A DNA stretch of 64,000 nt, from contig NZ_JACOON010000001.1 in the NCBI RefSeq assembly GCF_014287795.1, positions 558,001 through 622,000 of the forward strand, in the 5' to 3' direction. This stretch comes from Christensenella tenuis. GTDB lineage: Bacteria > Bacillota > Clostridia > Christensenellales > Christensenellaceae. The notes under the pieces are model-generated. The model was not told the DNA's origin. It saw only the letters and a list, made by a program, of their open reading frames with translations, and did not search any database. Shown piece by piece: positions 1-8,488 of the stretch (within the stretch, counting starts at the first letter, position 1; each line of letters begins with the position of its first letter). Both the position numbers and the translations under genes were made by a program.

Positions 1-416
1 TTTGCCTCCCCGCTGTCCGCCGGCTCGAGCATCGGCACGTGTGCGCTGCGGGCATAAAAACGCGAATCCTGTTCATTCTGGCTCGAATGCATCCCCGGAT
101 CATCCGCAACTAAAATAACCAGCCCACCGTTTACTCCGGTGTATGACGCAGTAAAAAGCGGATCTGCAGCTACATTGAGTCCCACGTGCTTCATACAGCA
201 AAGTGCACGCGCTCCTCCGTAGCTTGCACCTGCTGCAACCTCCAGCGCAACCTTTTCATTCGGCGCCCATTCGGCATATACTTCATCATGTTTTACAATG
301 TTTTCGGTAACTTCTGTGCTCGGCGTGCCCGGGTAAGAGGAGACTATATTGACCCCCGCCTCATATGCCCCCTGCGCATACGCCTCGTTTCCAAGCATAA
401 TTTTCTTCATTCCCAT
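1..416 (-). CDS. iorA: indolepyruvate:ferredoxin oxidoreductase, alpha subunit (partial, 3' end outside window)
   Basis: TPP-dependent subunit that oxidatively decarboxylates aryl pyruvates from aromatic amino acid breakdown to aryl-acetyl-CoA, passing electrons to ferredoxin. Only the first 138 residues lie in the window. They carry the family's N-terminal pyrimidine-binding pattern: SSYPGTPSTEV (26-36), APNEKVALE (51-59) and DDPGMHSSQNEQDSR (105-119). The ATG at 416 is preceded by AGAAGAGGAC at suitable distance; a second in-frame ATG lies at 410. The aryl-CoA ligase gene ends 52 bp upstream on the same strand, the usual partner arrangement, because the ligase can make or use the same aryl-acetyl-CoA. 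The remainder of the gene, and a beta subunit gene, would be beyond base 1. Confidence 0.9.
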   Translation of the reverse strand, partial: MGMKKIMLGNEAYAQGAYEAGVNIVSSYPGTPSTEVTENIVKHDEVYAEWAPNEKVALEVAAGASYGGARALCCMKHVGLNVAADPLFTASYTGVNGGLVILVADDPGMHSSQNEQDSRFYARSAHVPMLEPADSGEA

Positions 417-468
417 ACCAGTCCTCTTCTCTTGTAAAGCCCGCCGCCGGAAGGCGGGAGCATTCTCT

Positions 469-1776
469 TTATTCCGTCCGCATATCCGTAACCCGCCGCG
501 CTTTTCCTTCAAAACGCTTCAGGGTATGCGGTTCGGCCAGCGTAACCTTCACATGCATATTCAGGATCGAATAAATGTTGTTTGAAATCCGCGCCCGCAA
601 ATCTTCAAGCGCTGAATAACTCGTCAGCAGTTCCGCGTCTGCAACCTCTACCTTGACTTCAATCCGGTCCAAATGTTTTTCGGTTGTAAGGACGATCTCA
701 TAGTGGGGTGCGACATCATCCATTCCCAGCAGTACGCCTTCGATCTGCGACGGGAAGACGTTCACCCCGCGGATTACAAGCATATCGTCTGTCCGCCCCG
801 ATACCTTCTCCATGCGAGTCGTCGTCCGTCCGCACTTACACGGCTCATCCATCAGGCGTGTAATATCCTTTGTGCGGTAGCGCAGGATCGGTACGCCTTC
901 CTTGGTCAGGCTGGTCACGACGAGCTCTCCTTTTTCACCCATCGGAAGCACCTTTCCCGTTTCCGGATCGATAATTTCAGAAATGAACTCGTCGTCCGCG
1001 ATATGCATCCCGTTTTGTACATAGCATTCCCCGGAAAAACCTGGACCGATGACCTCCGTCAGCCCATAGTTTTCCGTATCTGTAATATTCAGATACTTCT
1101 CAATCTGCTTTTGCATCTCTTTGGTGTGGCCTTCGCCGCCAAAAAGACCAAGGCGCAGTTTCAGTTTCTTAAAATCAACGCCCATTTCCTGTGCGGTTTC
1201 GCCAAGATACATGGCATATGACGGCGTACTGATGAGCACCGTGCTGCCAAAATCCTGCATAAACTTAATCTGGCGTTTTGTATTTCCGCTGGAAACCGGA
1301 ATTACGCTGAGGCCAACGCGTTCCAAGCCGTAATGCAGGCCAAAACCACCCGTAAAAAGGCCGTATCCGAAAGAAATCTGTGCAATATCGTCGGGTACGA
1401 CACCCGCTGCGCAGGCTACTCTCGCCACAAGTCCCGTCCACATATCAAGGTCATGACGCGTATATCCCGTTACGACCGGATTTCCGGTAGTTCCGGAAGA
1501 CCCATGAAGGCGGACAATCTCCTTCATGGGGACGGCAAACATATCATATGGATAGTTTGCCCTGAAATCTTCCTTTGTTGTGAACGGAATTTTTTCAATA
1601 TCTTTAAGTGTTTTAATGTGTTCCGGCTTCAAACCGATTTCATCAAATTTTTTCTTATAGTGAGGTACGTTGTCATAACAATATTGCACCGTATGTTTGA
1701 GCCTTTCAAGCTGCAATTCCCTGATTTTTTCCCGGCCTGCACATTCAAATTCCCTATCCCAAATAATATGTTCCAA
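469..1776 (-). CDS. paaK: phenylacetate-CoA ligase family protein (AMP-forming)
   Basis: Adenylate-forming ligase that activates phenylacetate or a related aryl acid with ATP and CoA; cytoplasmic. The P-loop-like motif SSGTTGNP is at about residues 93-100, followed by the FGGEGHT and YGLTE elements of the ANL fold and the family's C-terminal GRTDDMLVIRGVNVFPSQ hinge region. A longer reading frame reaches ATG at 1824, but TTG at 1776 has AGGAGGG (1785-1791) 9 bases upstream and gives 435 residues, the usual PaaK length, so I take TTG. It precedes iorA in a likely operon, where the ligase and the oxidoreductase share aryl-acetyl-CoA. The exact aryl acid is not shown. Confidence 0.88.
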   Translation of the reverse strand: MEHIIWDREFECAGREKIRELQLERLKHTVQYCYDNVPHYKKKFDEIGLKPEHIKTLKDIEKIPFTTKEDFRANYPYDMFAVPMKEIVRLHGSSGTTGNPVVTGYTRHDLDMWTGLVARVACAAGVVPDDIAQISFGYGLFTGGFGLHYGLERVGLSVIPVSSGNTKRQIKFMQDFGSTVLISTPSYAMYLGETAQEMGVDFKKLKLRLGLFGGEGHTKEMQKQIEKYLNITDTENYGLTEVIGPGFSGECYVQNGMHIADDEFISEIIDPETGKVLPMGEKGELVVTSLTKEGVPILRYRTKDITRLMDEPCKCGRTTTRMEKVSGRTDDMLVIRGVNVFPSQIEGVLLGMDDVAPHYEIVLTTEKHLDRIEVKVEVADAELLTSYSALEDLRARISNNIYSILNMHVKVTLAEPHTLKRFEGKARRVTDMRTE

Positions 1777-1849
1777 CGCACTACTCCCTCCTGAAAGAAA
1801 GCGGTAATATCCGCTTAAAAACAATCAAATAATATTATAATACATTCAT

Positions 1850-1891
1850 AGAAAAAAAGAAATAGCTTTCGGCTGATCCAAAAGCTATTTC
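1850..1891 (-). terminator. rho-independent terminator after the cobU-cobC pair
   Basis: GAAATAGCTTT (1859-1869) pairs with AAAGCTATTTC (1881-1891), and a run of seven T follows on the minus strand. It sits directly after the histidine phosphatase stop codon. Confidence 0.85.
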
Positions 1892-1897
1892 GCCGCC

Positions 1898-2464
1898 CTA
1901 CAGAGTGATTGTCACAAATTCTCCATTTTTTATATCCCGCGTAAAAACATCGGAAAGGTCTCCTGTAAGGAGAGCCGACCAGCACGCAAGGATAAATCCC
2001 TTATGTGCGACAATCAGTATCCTGTTGTTTTCATACTCAAATAAAACGTTGTGGATAAACTGCTCACAGCGTTCATAAAACGCTTCTACGCTGTCTCCCC
2101 CCGGAAAAACAAACGTCTGCCAATCATCCATGTACCGCTTCCAGTCCTGCGGATATTTTTCCTGTATTTCACCTGCCGACAGTCCTTCAAACAGGCCGAA
2201 ATTCGTTTCCCGGATCTCATCTGATTTCAAGATAATTTTGGGAACGTCCTGCAATTTGCTCAGCACATAGTCTGTTGTCTGCAGGACACGTTTGGCCGTC
2301 CCATAAAAGACGGCATCAAAATGCTCCTCGGCAAGCATAAACGCCGTTTGCTCCGCGCAGGCTTCGCCCTCCTTGCTGAGCGGAAGGTCAATGCTTCCGC
2401 TGAATACACCTTTTTCATTCGCCTCCGTCTGGGCATGCCTTAAAAATGTAAAACTGGTACTCAT
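1898..2464 (-). CDS. cobC: histidine phosphatase family protein, probable alpha-ribazole phosphatase
   Basis: Member of the phosphoglycerate-mutase-like histidine phosphatases, 188 residues. The catalytic RHAQTE motif is at residues 9-14, the general acid region ETNFGLFEG is near 86, and the second catalytic His lies in LIVAHKG. Such enzymes remove phosphate from alpha-ribazole-5'-phosphate during assembly of the lower loop of cobalamin. Sequence alone cannot separate this role from other small-molecule phosphatase roles. The assignment rests on the neighbour: its ATG overlaps the stop of cobU by 4 bases (ATGA), which implies translational coupling and a shared pathway. Confidence 0.72.
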   Translation of the reverse strand: MSTSFTFLRHAQTEANEKGVFSGSIDLPLSKEGEACAEQTAFMLAEEHFDAVFYGTAKRVLQTTDYVLSKLQDVPKIILKSDEIRETNFGLFEGLSAGEIQEKYPQDWKRYMDDWQTFVFPGGDSVEAFYERCEQFIHNVLFEYENNRILIVAHKGFILACWSALLTGDLSDVFTRDIKNGEFVTITL

Positions 2465-3039
2465 AGTTCCTCCTGTATTTTTTTCAAGGGAATCAGGATG
2501 CCGCTTACCGAAAAATAGGCTTCGTCCGCTTGCGCGGCAATCGCCCGATTTGCCCTTCCGGCAGCATCACGAAAAATTCTTCCAAGAGAATACGCCGGCA
2601 CAAGCCCCATCCCAACTTCATTGGAGACAATAATAAAATGTGCCGGACTCTTTTCCATCGCGGAAAGAAGTTCGCTTATTTTTTTCTCCACCGTTTCTTC
2701 CAGCCGTTTCTGTTCCTCCAAACCCAGTGTAGCCGAATCCCAGTCTATTTTTTCCTGTAAAAGAAGATTGGTGATATGTACGGTAATGCAATCGACCAGA
2801 TACGCCTCATGACCGCTTCGGTGAATTACCCGTGCAATATCATACGGCGCTTCATAAGTTTTCCATGCTGCCGGTCGTTGTTGTTTGTGACGTTCAACCC
2901 GCAGTTTCATTTCATCATCCGTAACTACTCCGGTTGCAATATACGCAACATCCCGATACCGCTTTGCCATTTGTTCGGCATGATAGCTCTTTCCACTCCT
3001 CGCCCCGCCTGTAATAAACGTAATTTTTCCCATTTCCAA
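2461..3039 (-). CDS. cobU: adenosylcobinamide kinase / adenosylcobinamide-phosphate guanylyltransferase
   Basis: Bifunctional enzyme of nucleotide-loop assembly: it phosphorylates adenosylcobinamide and then transfers GMP to it. The Walker A GGARSGKS is at residues 11-18, the expected guanylylated His is in ERHKQQRP (His51), and ISNEVGMGLVP is the conserved CobU C-terminal motif. Length 192 is normal. The frame opens with TTG at 3039, with AGGA 7 bases upstream; ATG at 3033 is the alternative. It begins only about 40 bp after the ATP synthase terminator, so it has its own weak promoter or depends on read-through. An organism with a B12-dependent NrdJ (this window) needs this salvage step. Confidence 0.93.
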   Translation of the reverse strand: MEMGKITFITGGARSGKSYHAEQMAKRYRDVAYIATGVVTDDEMKLRVERHKQQRPAAWKTYEAPYDIARVIHRSGHEAYLVDCITVHITNLLLQEKIDWDSATLGLEEQKRLEETVEKKISELLSAMEKSPAHFIIVSNEVGMGLVPAYSLGRIFRDAAGRANRAIAAQADEAYFSVSGILIPLKKIQEEL

Positions 3040-3071
3040 GCACCATTCCTATATCATTTGATTTACTGAAG

Positions 3072-3100
3072 AAAAAGGCGGGGGATAAGTATCCCTCGCC
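3072..3100 (-). terminator. terminator of the ATP synthase operon
   Basis: GGCGGGGGAT and ATCCCTCGCC (3077-3100) form a 10-bp stem with one mismatch. It is followed on the minus strand by TTTTT, 9 bases after the atpC stop. Confidence 0.88.
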
Positions 3101-3108
3101 TGTGCCGC

Positions 3109-3522
3109 CTACAGCGTTGTTTTCCGCTTTGTCAGGCTCAGTCTTGCCATTGCCCGCGCAAGCGCTATCTTGTTTCGGCGGTATTCCTGTTCGCTCCGTT
3201 TCTGGCGCAAACGTTCTTCCGCACGTTCCCTCGCGCGCTCCGCACGTTTTACATCAATTTCATCCGGCCATTCAGCGGCCTGTGTAAACATAATTGTTTC
3301 ATCTGGGCGCACTTCAAGAAATCCCTCCGCCACAGAGCACATCAGCCATTTTTTCCCCGTATTGATTTTTACCTCTCCCGGAACCACGGTTACAACTTCC
3401 GATTCATGATTCTTCTGTATCGACATCTGCCCGTCCTCCGTAGGGAAAATCACGGACACAATACTGTCACAAAAGAAAGACCGTTCCGGTGTCAGGATTT
3501 CAAGCAAAAATTCCGAAGCCAT
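3109..3522 (-). CDS. atpC: ATP synthase F1, epsilon subunit
   Basis: Central-stalk subunit that couples gamma to the c ring and can inhibit ATP hydrolysis. 137 residues, normal length: an N-terminal beta sandwich (EILTPERSFF near 8-17, then SVIFPTEDGQMSIQKNHE and the VPGEVKI segment) and a C-terminal helical hairpin rich in Arg and Glu (about 91-130). The start codon directly follows the atpD stop codon, so it is translationally coupled. It is the last gene of the operon and is followed by a terminator. Confidence 0.95.
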   Translation of the reverse strand: MASEFLLEILTPERSFFCDSIVSVIFPTEDGQMSIQKNHESEVVTVVPGEVKINTGKKWLMCSVAEGFLEVRPDETIMFTQAAEWPDEIDVKRAERARERAEERLRQKRSEQEYRRNKIALARAMARLSLTKRKTTL

Positions 3523-4938
3523 TTATTTCATTTCCTTTGCTTTTTCTTTTGCCTCGTCAATATCTCCCACCATCAAAAACGCTTGTTCCGGCAGATCGTC
3601 CACTTCACCGTCAAGAATCGCCTTAAAGCTTCTGATCGTATCCTTGAGCGGAACGTATTTCCCTTCAATCCCGGTAAAAATTTCAGCCACAAACATCGGC
3701 TGCGAAAGGAAGCGCTGCACTTTCCTCGCACGGAATACCGTAATTTTATCTTCCGGCGCAAGCTCTTCCATACCAAGGATCGAAATAATATCCTGCAACT
3801 CCTTATAGCGCTGGAGCGTATGGATCACGCGGCTCGCAACCTCATAGTGTTCTTCTCCTACGATGCGCGGATCGAGGATACGCGAAGTGGATTCCAGCGG
3901 ATCGACCGATGGATAGATACCAAGTTCGGCAATGCTTCTTGAAAGCACAGTAATTGCGTCAAGATGCGAGAAGGTGGTTGCCGGAGCTGGATCTGTCAAG
4001 TCGTCTGCAGGGACGTAGATTGCCTGTACCGACGTGATAGATCCATGCGTTGTTGAGGTAATGCGCTCCTCAAGCGCTCCCAGTTCATTCGCCAGAGTCG
4101 GCTGATAACCAACTGCGGAAGGAATTCTCCCCAGCAATGCCGATACCTCGGAACCCGCCTGAATAAAACGGTAAATATTGTCGATAAACAAAAGCACATT
4201 CTGTTGCGTCTTGTCGCGCAGGTACTCGGCCATGGTAAGACCTGTCATGGCGACACGCATACGGGAACCCGGCGGCTCGTTCATTTGTCCAAATGCAAGC
4301 GCCGTCTTTTCCAGGACGCCGCTCTCCGCCATTTCACCAATCAAGTCGCGTCCTTCCCTGCTCCGTTCACCAACGCCGGTAAAGACGGAATAACCACCGC
4401 TTTCCGTTGCAATATTGTGGATCAATTCATTAATCAGTACCGTTTTTCCTACGCCCGCGCCACCAAACAGGCCGATCTTTCCACCCTTGGCATACGGTGC
4501 GATAAGGTCGATTACCTTAAGGCCCGTCTCGAAAATTTCAGACACTGGGTTTTGTTCTGCAAACGCCGGGGCCGGACGATAAATAGGCCAATAATCTTCT
4601 GTCTTGATTTCACCTTTGCCGTCGATCGCTTCTCCCATTACATTGACAACCCGTCCAAGAATACCGTCCCCGACCGGAACCGTAATCGGTTCACCGGTAT
4701 TATATACTTTCATGCCACATGCCAGACCTTCCGTCGCTTCAAGGGCAATACAGCGCACGACGCTGTCACCGATCTGGGAAGCGACTTCCATCCATACGCG
4801 GCTATCTTTATCCGCATCATTTTTTGCATAAAGAATCGTATTGATGGAAGGATCTGTTTTCTCTGCAAATTTAACATCGATGACCGGTCCTGTTATCTTT
4901 ATAATTTCGCCTTCGCTCACAATTTTATAATCGTACAT
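3523..4938 (-). CDS. atpD: ATP synthase F1, catalytic beta subunit
   Basis: Catalytic subunit of the F1 hexamer. Walker A GGAGVGKT lies in the nucleotide-binding domain, followed by GERSREG, the catalytic-loop ALLGRIPSAVGYQPTL segment and the DELSEED-like region near the C-terminus (here the milder EELAPED). 471 residues, standard length. The start ATG at 4938 is preceded by AAGGAG. It lies 13 bp after atpG and abuts atpC. Nothing in it looks unusual, in contrast to the alpha gene upstream. Confidence 0.98.
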   Translation of the reverse strand: MYDYKIVSEGEIIKITGPVIDVKFAEKTDPSINTILYAKNDADKDSRVWMEVASQIGDSVVRCIALEATEGLACGMKVYNTGEPITVPVGDGILGRVVNVMGEAIDGKGEIKTEDYWPIYRPAPAFAEQNPVSEIFETGLKVIDLIAPYAKGGKIGLFGGAGVGKTVLINELIHNIATESGGYSVFTGVGERSREGRDLIGEMAESGVLEKTALAFGQMNEPPGSRMRVAMTGLTMAEYLRDKTQQNVLLFIDNIYRFIQAGSEVSALLGRIPSAVGYQPTLANELGALEERITSTTHGSITSVQAIYVPADDLTDPAPATTFSHLDAITVLSRSIAELGIYPSVDPLESTSRILDPRIVGEEHYEVASRVIHTLQRYKELQDIISILGMEELAPEDKITVFRARKVQRFLSQPMFVAEIFTGIEGKYVPLKDTIRSFKAILDGEVDDLPEQAFLMVGDIDEAKEKAKEMK

Positions 4939-4951
4939 ACATTCCTGCTCC

Positions 4952-5812
4952 TTAGGTTAATGCCTCCATTGCCCCTACGATCTCCGTGATCTCCATGGTG
5001 ATCGCCTGTTGGCGCGCACGGTTCAGTTCAACGCTCAATTTCCCGAGCATCTCCGCCGCATTTTTTGAAGAAGAATCCATTGCCATCATACGCGCGCTGT
5101 TTTCACTGGCAAATGATTGAATCAAAGCGCCATAAATAAGCCCGATGATGTACTGCGGCACAAGCACGTCAAACACTTTTCGCGGAGATGGATGATAGTT
5201 CATCTCATTTTCATAATCGACCTCTGTTTCGATATCCTCAAAGCTCGAAAGTTCCACAGGCAATAACTTTAACGCTGTCGGAACTTGTTTTACAGAAGAA
5301 TAATAACGCGTATAAAGAAGATAAACTTCGTTCATTTCGCTATTCTTATACATCTTCGACAAGTCATCCGCCAGGTTCCGCGCCTCATATAGGGTTGGAT
5401 TTTGCGAAATATGGAGGTATTCCACGTCGATCGGTATATTTTTACGTTCAAAAAACGCGCGCGCTTCCTGCCCGATTGTAATAACAAATTTTTCACCCGG
5501 CGTCATAAACTCTGATGCAAAATTCAGGATATTGTGGTTATATGCCCCGCACAATCCTTTATCCGCCGCAATCACAATATAGGCCGGATGCCCCTTTTCA
5601 TGCTTTTCCAGAAACGTATGATGCAATTCGTGGGAATGCACAAGGATGTCCTTAATTGCACTGCGTACACGGTTAAAATATAAAAGGTTCGCGTCGTAAC
5701 GCTGGATTGCCTTTTGCATTTTAGACGTAGAAATAAGCTTCATCGCACTCGTAATTTTGCTTGTATCGCCGATTGCACGCATACTGTTTTTAACGTCCGC
5801 AAGGCTCCTCAT
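4952..5812 (-). CDS. atpG: ATP synthase F1, gamma subunit
   Basis: Rotor shaft. The N-terminal coiled-coil helix (RSLADVKNSMRAIGDTSKIT, residues 2-21) and the C-terminal helix (ARQQAITMEITEIVGAMEALT is the end of the protein) are both present. The conserved SDKGLCG-type motif appears as AADKGLCGAYN. 286 residues, normal. It overlaps the stop of the upstream alpha gene by 4 bases. Confidence 0.96.
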   Translation of the reverse strand: MRSLADVKNSMRAIGDTSKITSAMKLISTSKMQKAIQRYDANLLYFNRVRSAIKDILVHSHELHHTFLEKHEKGHPAYIVIAADKGLCGAYNHNILNFASEFMTPGEKFVITIGQEARAFFERKNIPIDVEYLHISQNPTLYEARNLADDLSKMYKNSEMNEVYLLYTRYYSSVKQVPTALKLLPVELSSFEDIETEVDYENEMNYHPSPRKVFDVLVPQYIIGLIYGALIQSFASENSARMMAMDSSSKNAAEMLGKLSVELNRARQQAITMEITEIVGAMEALT

Positions 5813-7659
5813 GGCTGATCAGCTCCCGCTTCTGCTTTAGGCGTTTCTTCGGTCTTCCCAGGTTTCTCTGCCAAAAATCCGCGTTCAAATTCCTTTACCG
5901 CATCAAGAATCAATTTCTCATTTTCTGCAGAAAGTTCTTTCGTTTCCCTAATTGCCCCCTTGATTTGTGGATATTTTGCATTAACGAAATCTAAAAACTC
6001 TTCGTTGAATTTACGCACCCGTTCCGCGGGAATATCCATCAATACTTTATTAGTTGCGGCGCACAGCAAAATAACCTGATTCTCCACCGAATACGGCGTA
6101 TACTGCGGTTGAACCAGCGCCTTCGTCACCTTGAGGCCATTGTTTAGGGCATCTTGCGTCGCTTTATCAAGATCGGAAGCAAACTGCGAGAACACTTCTA
6201 GTTCACGATACTGGGCGAGCTCCAGCCGAAGCGGCCCTGCAACTTTACGCATTGCTTTGATCTGCGCACTGCCGCCTACACGCGAAACCGAAAGTCCAAC
6301 ATTAACAGCCGGACGCTGTCCTGAATTGAACAGCTCTGTCTCAAGATAAATCTGGCCGTCCGTAATGGAAATCACATTCGTCGGAATATAGGAAGAAATG
6401 TCCCCCTCCATTGTTTCAATAATGGGAAGCGCTGTCATCGAACCCCCGCCAAGAGCCTCCGAAAGCTTTGCGGCGCGTTCCAAAAGTCTTGAATGCAAAT
6501 AAAAAACGTCTCCCGGATACGCCTCGCGTCCCGGCGGCCTGCGAAGCAACAGGGACATCGTCCTGTAGGCAACGGCATGCTTTGACAGATCGTCATAGAC
6601 CACCAGTACATCTTCCCCATTACGCATAAATTCTTCCGCAATCGCGCATCCTGCATAGGGGGCAATGTACTGCATCGGCGCCGTATCGCTCGCCGTCGAA
6701 GCTACAACGGTCGTATAATCAAGTGCGCCAAATTCATCCAAACGGTTCACAATTTCAGCAATAGTGGACGCTTTCTGCGCAATTGCTACATAAACGCATT
6801 TGACGTTTTGGCCCTTCTGGTTGATAATCGTATCGACTGCAATCGCCGTTTTTCCCGTCTGCCGATCCCCAATAATCAGCTCTCTTTGTCCGCGGCCAAT
6901 CGGAATCATGGAATCAATAGCCATAATACCCGTTTGCAGCGGCGTATCTACCGGCTGCCTGTCAATGATTGCCGGAGCCGGTGTTTCAATCGGCCGAAAC
7001 TTTTCAGTCAGGATCCTTCCCTTTCCGTCAATCGGAAGCCCGAGCGGATTCATTACGCGCCCCATCACGGCGTCTCCAACCGGAACCTTTACCACATCAC
7101 CGGTATGCCGCACCATAGACCCTTCCACAACATCGGCAACGCCGTTCAAAAGAACCGCGCCTACACGCTCGATTTCGAGGTTCATGACGATCCCGTATGC
7201 ATCATTTTCGAACTGTAAAAGTTCTCCGTATTTACAGCCGTCAAGTCCGCGTACAAAAACGACGCCATCTCCTGTCCGCTCCACAATACCGATCATTGAG
7301 ATATCATATTTTACGTCAAACTGGGTGATCCTGTTTGCCAGATCCTCTCCTACCGCCGTATTTCCGAGCGCACCGTCCACATTTCTTTTCAGGGCGGCGA
7401 CAATATCTTCAATATTTTCCGTACCTGTTTTGGTCGAATTATCGCCGATATACTCCTGCATCCGATCCAAGTAAGATTTTGCACTGAGGTCATAAACCAT
7501 ATTGTTTACAGTTGCAACAAAGCCGCTGATCAGCGATGGATCCACAGTAATATCAAAATCTATTTTTGCATCAAAAAGCTTATTAAACTTCTCGGTAATT
7601 GCGGATAATTCATCCGGCGTAAATTCAGTTGCACAAACGAGTTTGCCCTTCATTTCCAA
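5809..7659 (-). CDS. atpA: ATP synthase F1 delta(C-terminal domain)-alpha fusion
   Basis: 616 residues, about 110 longer than ordinary AtpA. From about residue 82 it is a complete alpha subunit: beta barrel, Walker A GDRQTGKT (264-271), SVSRVGGSAQ and a C-terminal helical domain, then a short charged tail. Residues 3-72 instead align by eye with the C-terminal domain of AtpH/OSCP: in E. coli delta, LSEQQLAKI...KIDKSVMAGV...MVIDGSVRGRLERL corresponds here to TPDELSAI...TVDPSLISGF...MVYDLSAKSYLDRM. No stand-alone atpH exists between atpF (stop 7663) and this gene, so the fusion must supply the b-to-F1 contact. The frame opens with TTG at 7659, AAGGTG 9 bases upstream; ATG at 7653 is the alternative. 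Met67 (codon starting at 7461) is a possible internal start giving alpha alone. The two domain identities are visible; the stoichiometry is unknown. Confidence 0.95.
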   Translation of the reverse strand: MEMKGKLVCATEFTPDELSAITEKFNKLFDAKIDFDITVDPSLISGFVATVNNMVYDLSAKSYLDRMQEYIGDNSTKTGTENIEDIVAALKRNVDGALGNTAVGEDLANRITQFDVKYDISMIGIVERTGDGVVFVRGLDGCKYGELLQFENDAYGIVMNLEIERVGAVLLNGVADVVEGSMVRHTGDVVKVPVGDAVMGRVMNPLGLPIDGKGRILTEKFRPIETPAPAIIDRQPVDTPLQTGIMAIDSMIPIGRGQRELIIGDRQTGKTAIAVDTIINQKGQNVKCVYVAIAQKASTIAEIVNRLDEFGALDYTTVVASTASDTAPMQYIAPYAGCAIAEEFMRNGEDVLVVYDDLSKHAVAYRTMSLLLRRPPGREAYPGDVFYLHSRLLERAAKLSEALGGGSMTALPIIETMEGDISSYIPTNVISITDGQIYLETELFNSGQRPAVNVGLSVSRVGGSAQIKAMRKVAGPLRLELAQYRELEVFSQFASDLDKATQDALNNGLKVTKALVQPQYTPYSVENQVILLCAATNKVLMDIPAERVRKFNEEFLDFVNAKYPQIKGAIRETKELSAENEKLILDAVKEFERGFLAEKPGKTEETPKAEAGADQP

Positions 7660-7662
7660 ATG

Positions 7663-8139
7663 TTAACTCACCTTCTCAAAAAATTCGTTGATGACATTCT
7701 TGTTATCTTCGTAAGACACTTCGCGCTGCAACACCTTTTCCGCGATCTGTATGGCCATACGCGTAACTTCCTGCCGCATCTCAAGTACAGCCTGTTGTTT
7801 TTGCGACTCAATATGCTTTTCCGTCCGCGTACGGATCTCTTCCGCACTTTCCTCTGCTTCGGCAACAATCTGCCGCGCCTGTTCATCTGCAACGGATTTA
7901 CTCTTGTTAATAAGCTGTGTCGCAAGGTCCTGCGCGTTTTCCATCATCTCGTCATATTTTGCTTTAAGCTGCTCCGCATCGGAATACTTCTGGGCCGCTT
8001 CATCAATTTGCTTTTGAATTTCATTCGTCCGGTTATTTAAAAAACGGGTCATCGGCTTATAAAGCAGCCACCGCAAAAAGAAAAACAAAATAATGATGTT
8101 GACGATATAGAGTATGATCTCCAGAAAATTAATTTCCAT
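7663..8139 (-). CDS. atpF: ATP synthase Fo, subunit b
   Basis: Peripheral-stalk subunit: one N-terminal membrane helix (about residues 5-27, ending LRWLLYKP), then a long charged helix/coiled coil to the C-terminus. 158 residues is the normal length, so b itself is not fused to delta as it is in actinobacteria. The C-terminal end, which binds the delta C-terminal domain in known enzymes, is intact (EKVLQREVS..NKNVINEFFEKVS). The next gene, 3 bp downstream, supplies that delta domain as part of alpha. Confidence 0.95.
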   Translation of the reverse strand: MEINFLEIILYIVNIIILFFFLRWLLYKPMTRFLNNRTNEIQKQIDEAAQKYSDAEQLKAKYDEMMENAQDLATQLINKSKSVADEQARQIVAEAEESAEEIRTRTEKHIESQKQQAVLEMRQEVTRMAIQIAEKVLQREVSYEDNKNVINEFFEKVS

Positions 8140-8196
8140 CTCAAAACTTCCCCTGTACTTATTTGCGCAACAATTGAATTGTGCGCTCCTACGCCC

Positions 8197-8427
8197 TTAT
8201 TTTCCCATCGTGAAAATCATGATGATAGAAATAACGAAACCATAGATGGCTGTGGATTCCGCAAGCGCCAGGCCAATCAAAAGCACCTGGTTGATCTTGC
8301 CCGTTGCTTCCGGCTGCCTTGCCACTGCTTCACATGCCTTGCTTGTTGCGATTCCCATGCCAATGCCCGCGCCCATGCCTGTAAAAACGGCAATACCTGC
8401 GCCGATTGCAATCAAACCCATATCCAT
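8197..8427 (-). CDS. atpE: ATP synthase Fo, subunit c
   Basis: Rotor-ring proteolipid, 76 residues, two membrane helices joined by the polar loop ARQPEATG (36-43). The ion-binding carboxylate is Glu57 in LALAESTAIYG. Ser58 and Tyr62 match the Na+-ligand positions Ser66 and Tyr70 of the Ilyobacter tartaricus ring, but the position of its Gln32 is Met24 and that of Val63 is Leu55. The Na+ signature is therefore only partial, and whether the ring takes H+ or Na+ is open. ATG at 8427 has GGAGG upstream. Confidence 0.97.
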   Translation of the reverse strand: MDMGLIAIGAGIAVFTGMGAGIGMGIATSKACEAVARQPEATGKINQVLLIGLALAESTAIYGFVISIIMIFTMGK

Positions 8428-8488
8428 AACTAATTACCTCCGTTTATTCATTAAAATATATAAAGCGGCGTACCGCTTAAGCACACTT

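Noticed and set aside
8197..8427. full Na+ signature in subunit c
   Set aside because: Met and Leu occupy the Gln32 and Val63 positions, so only a partial match can be claimed.
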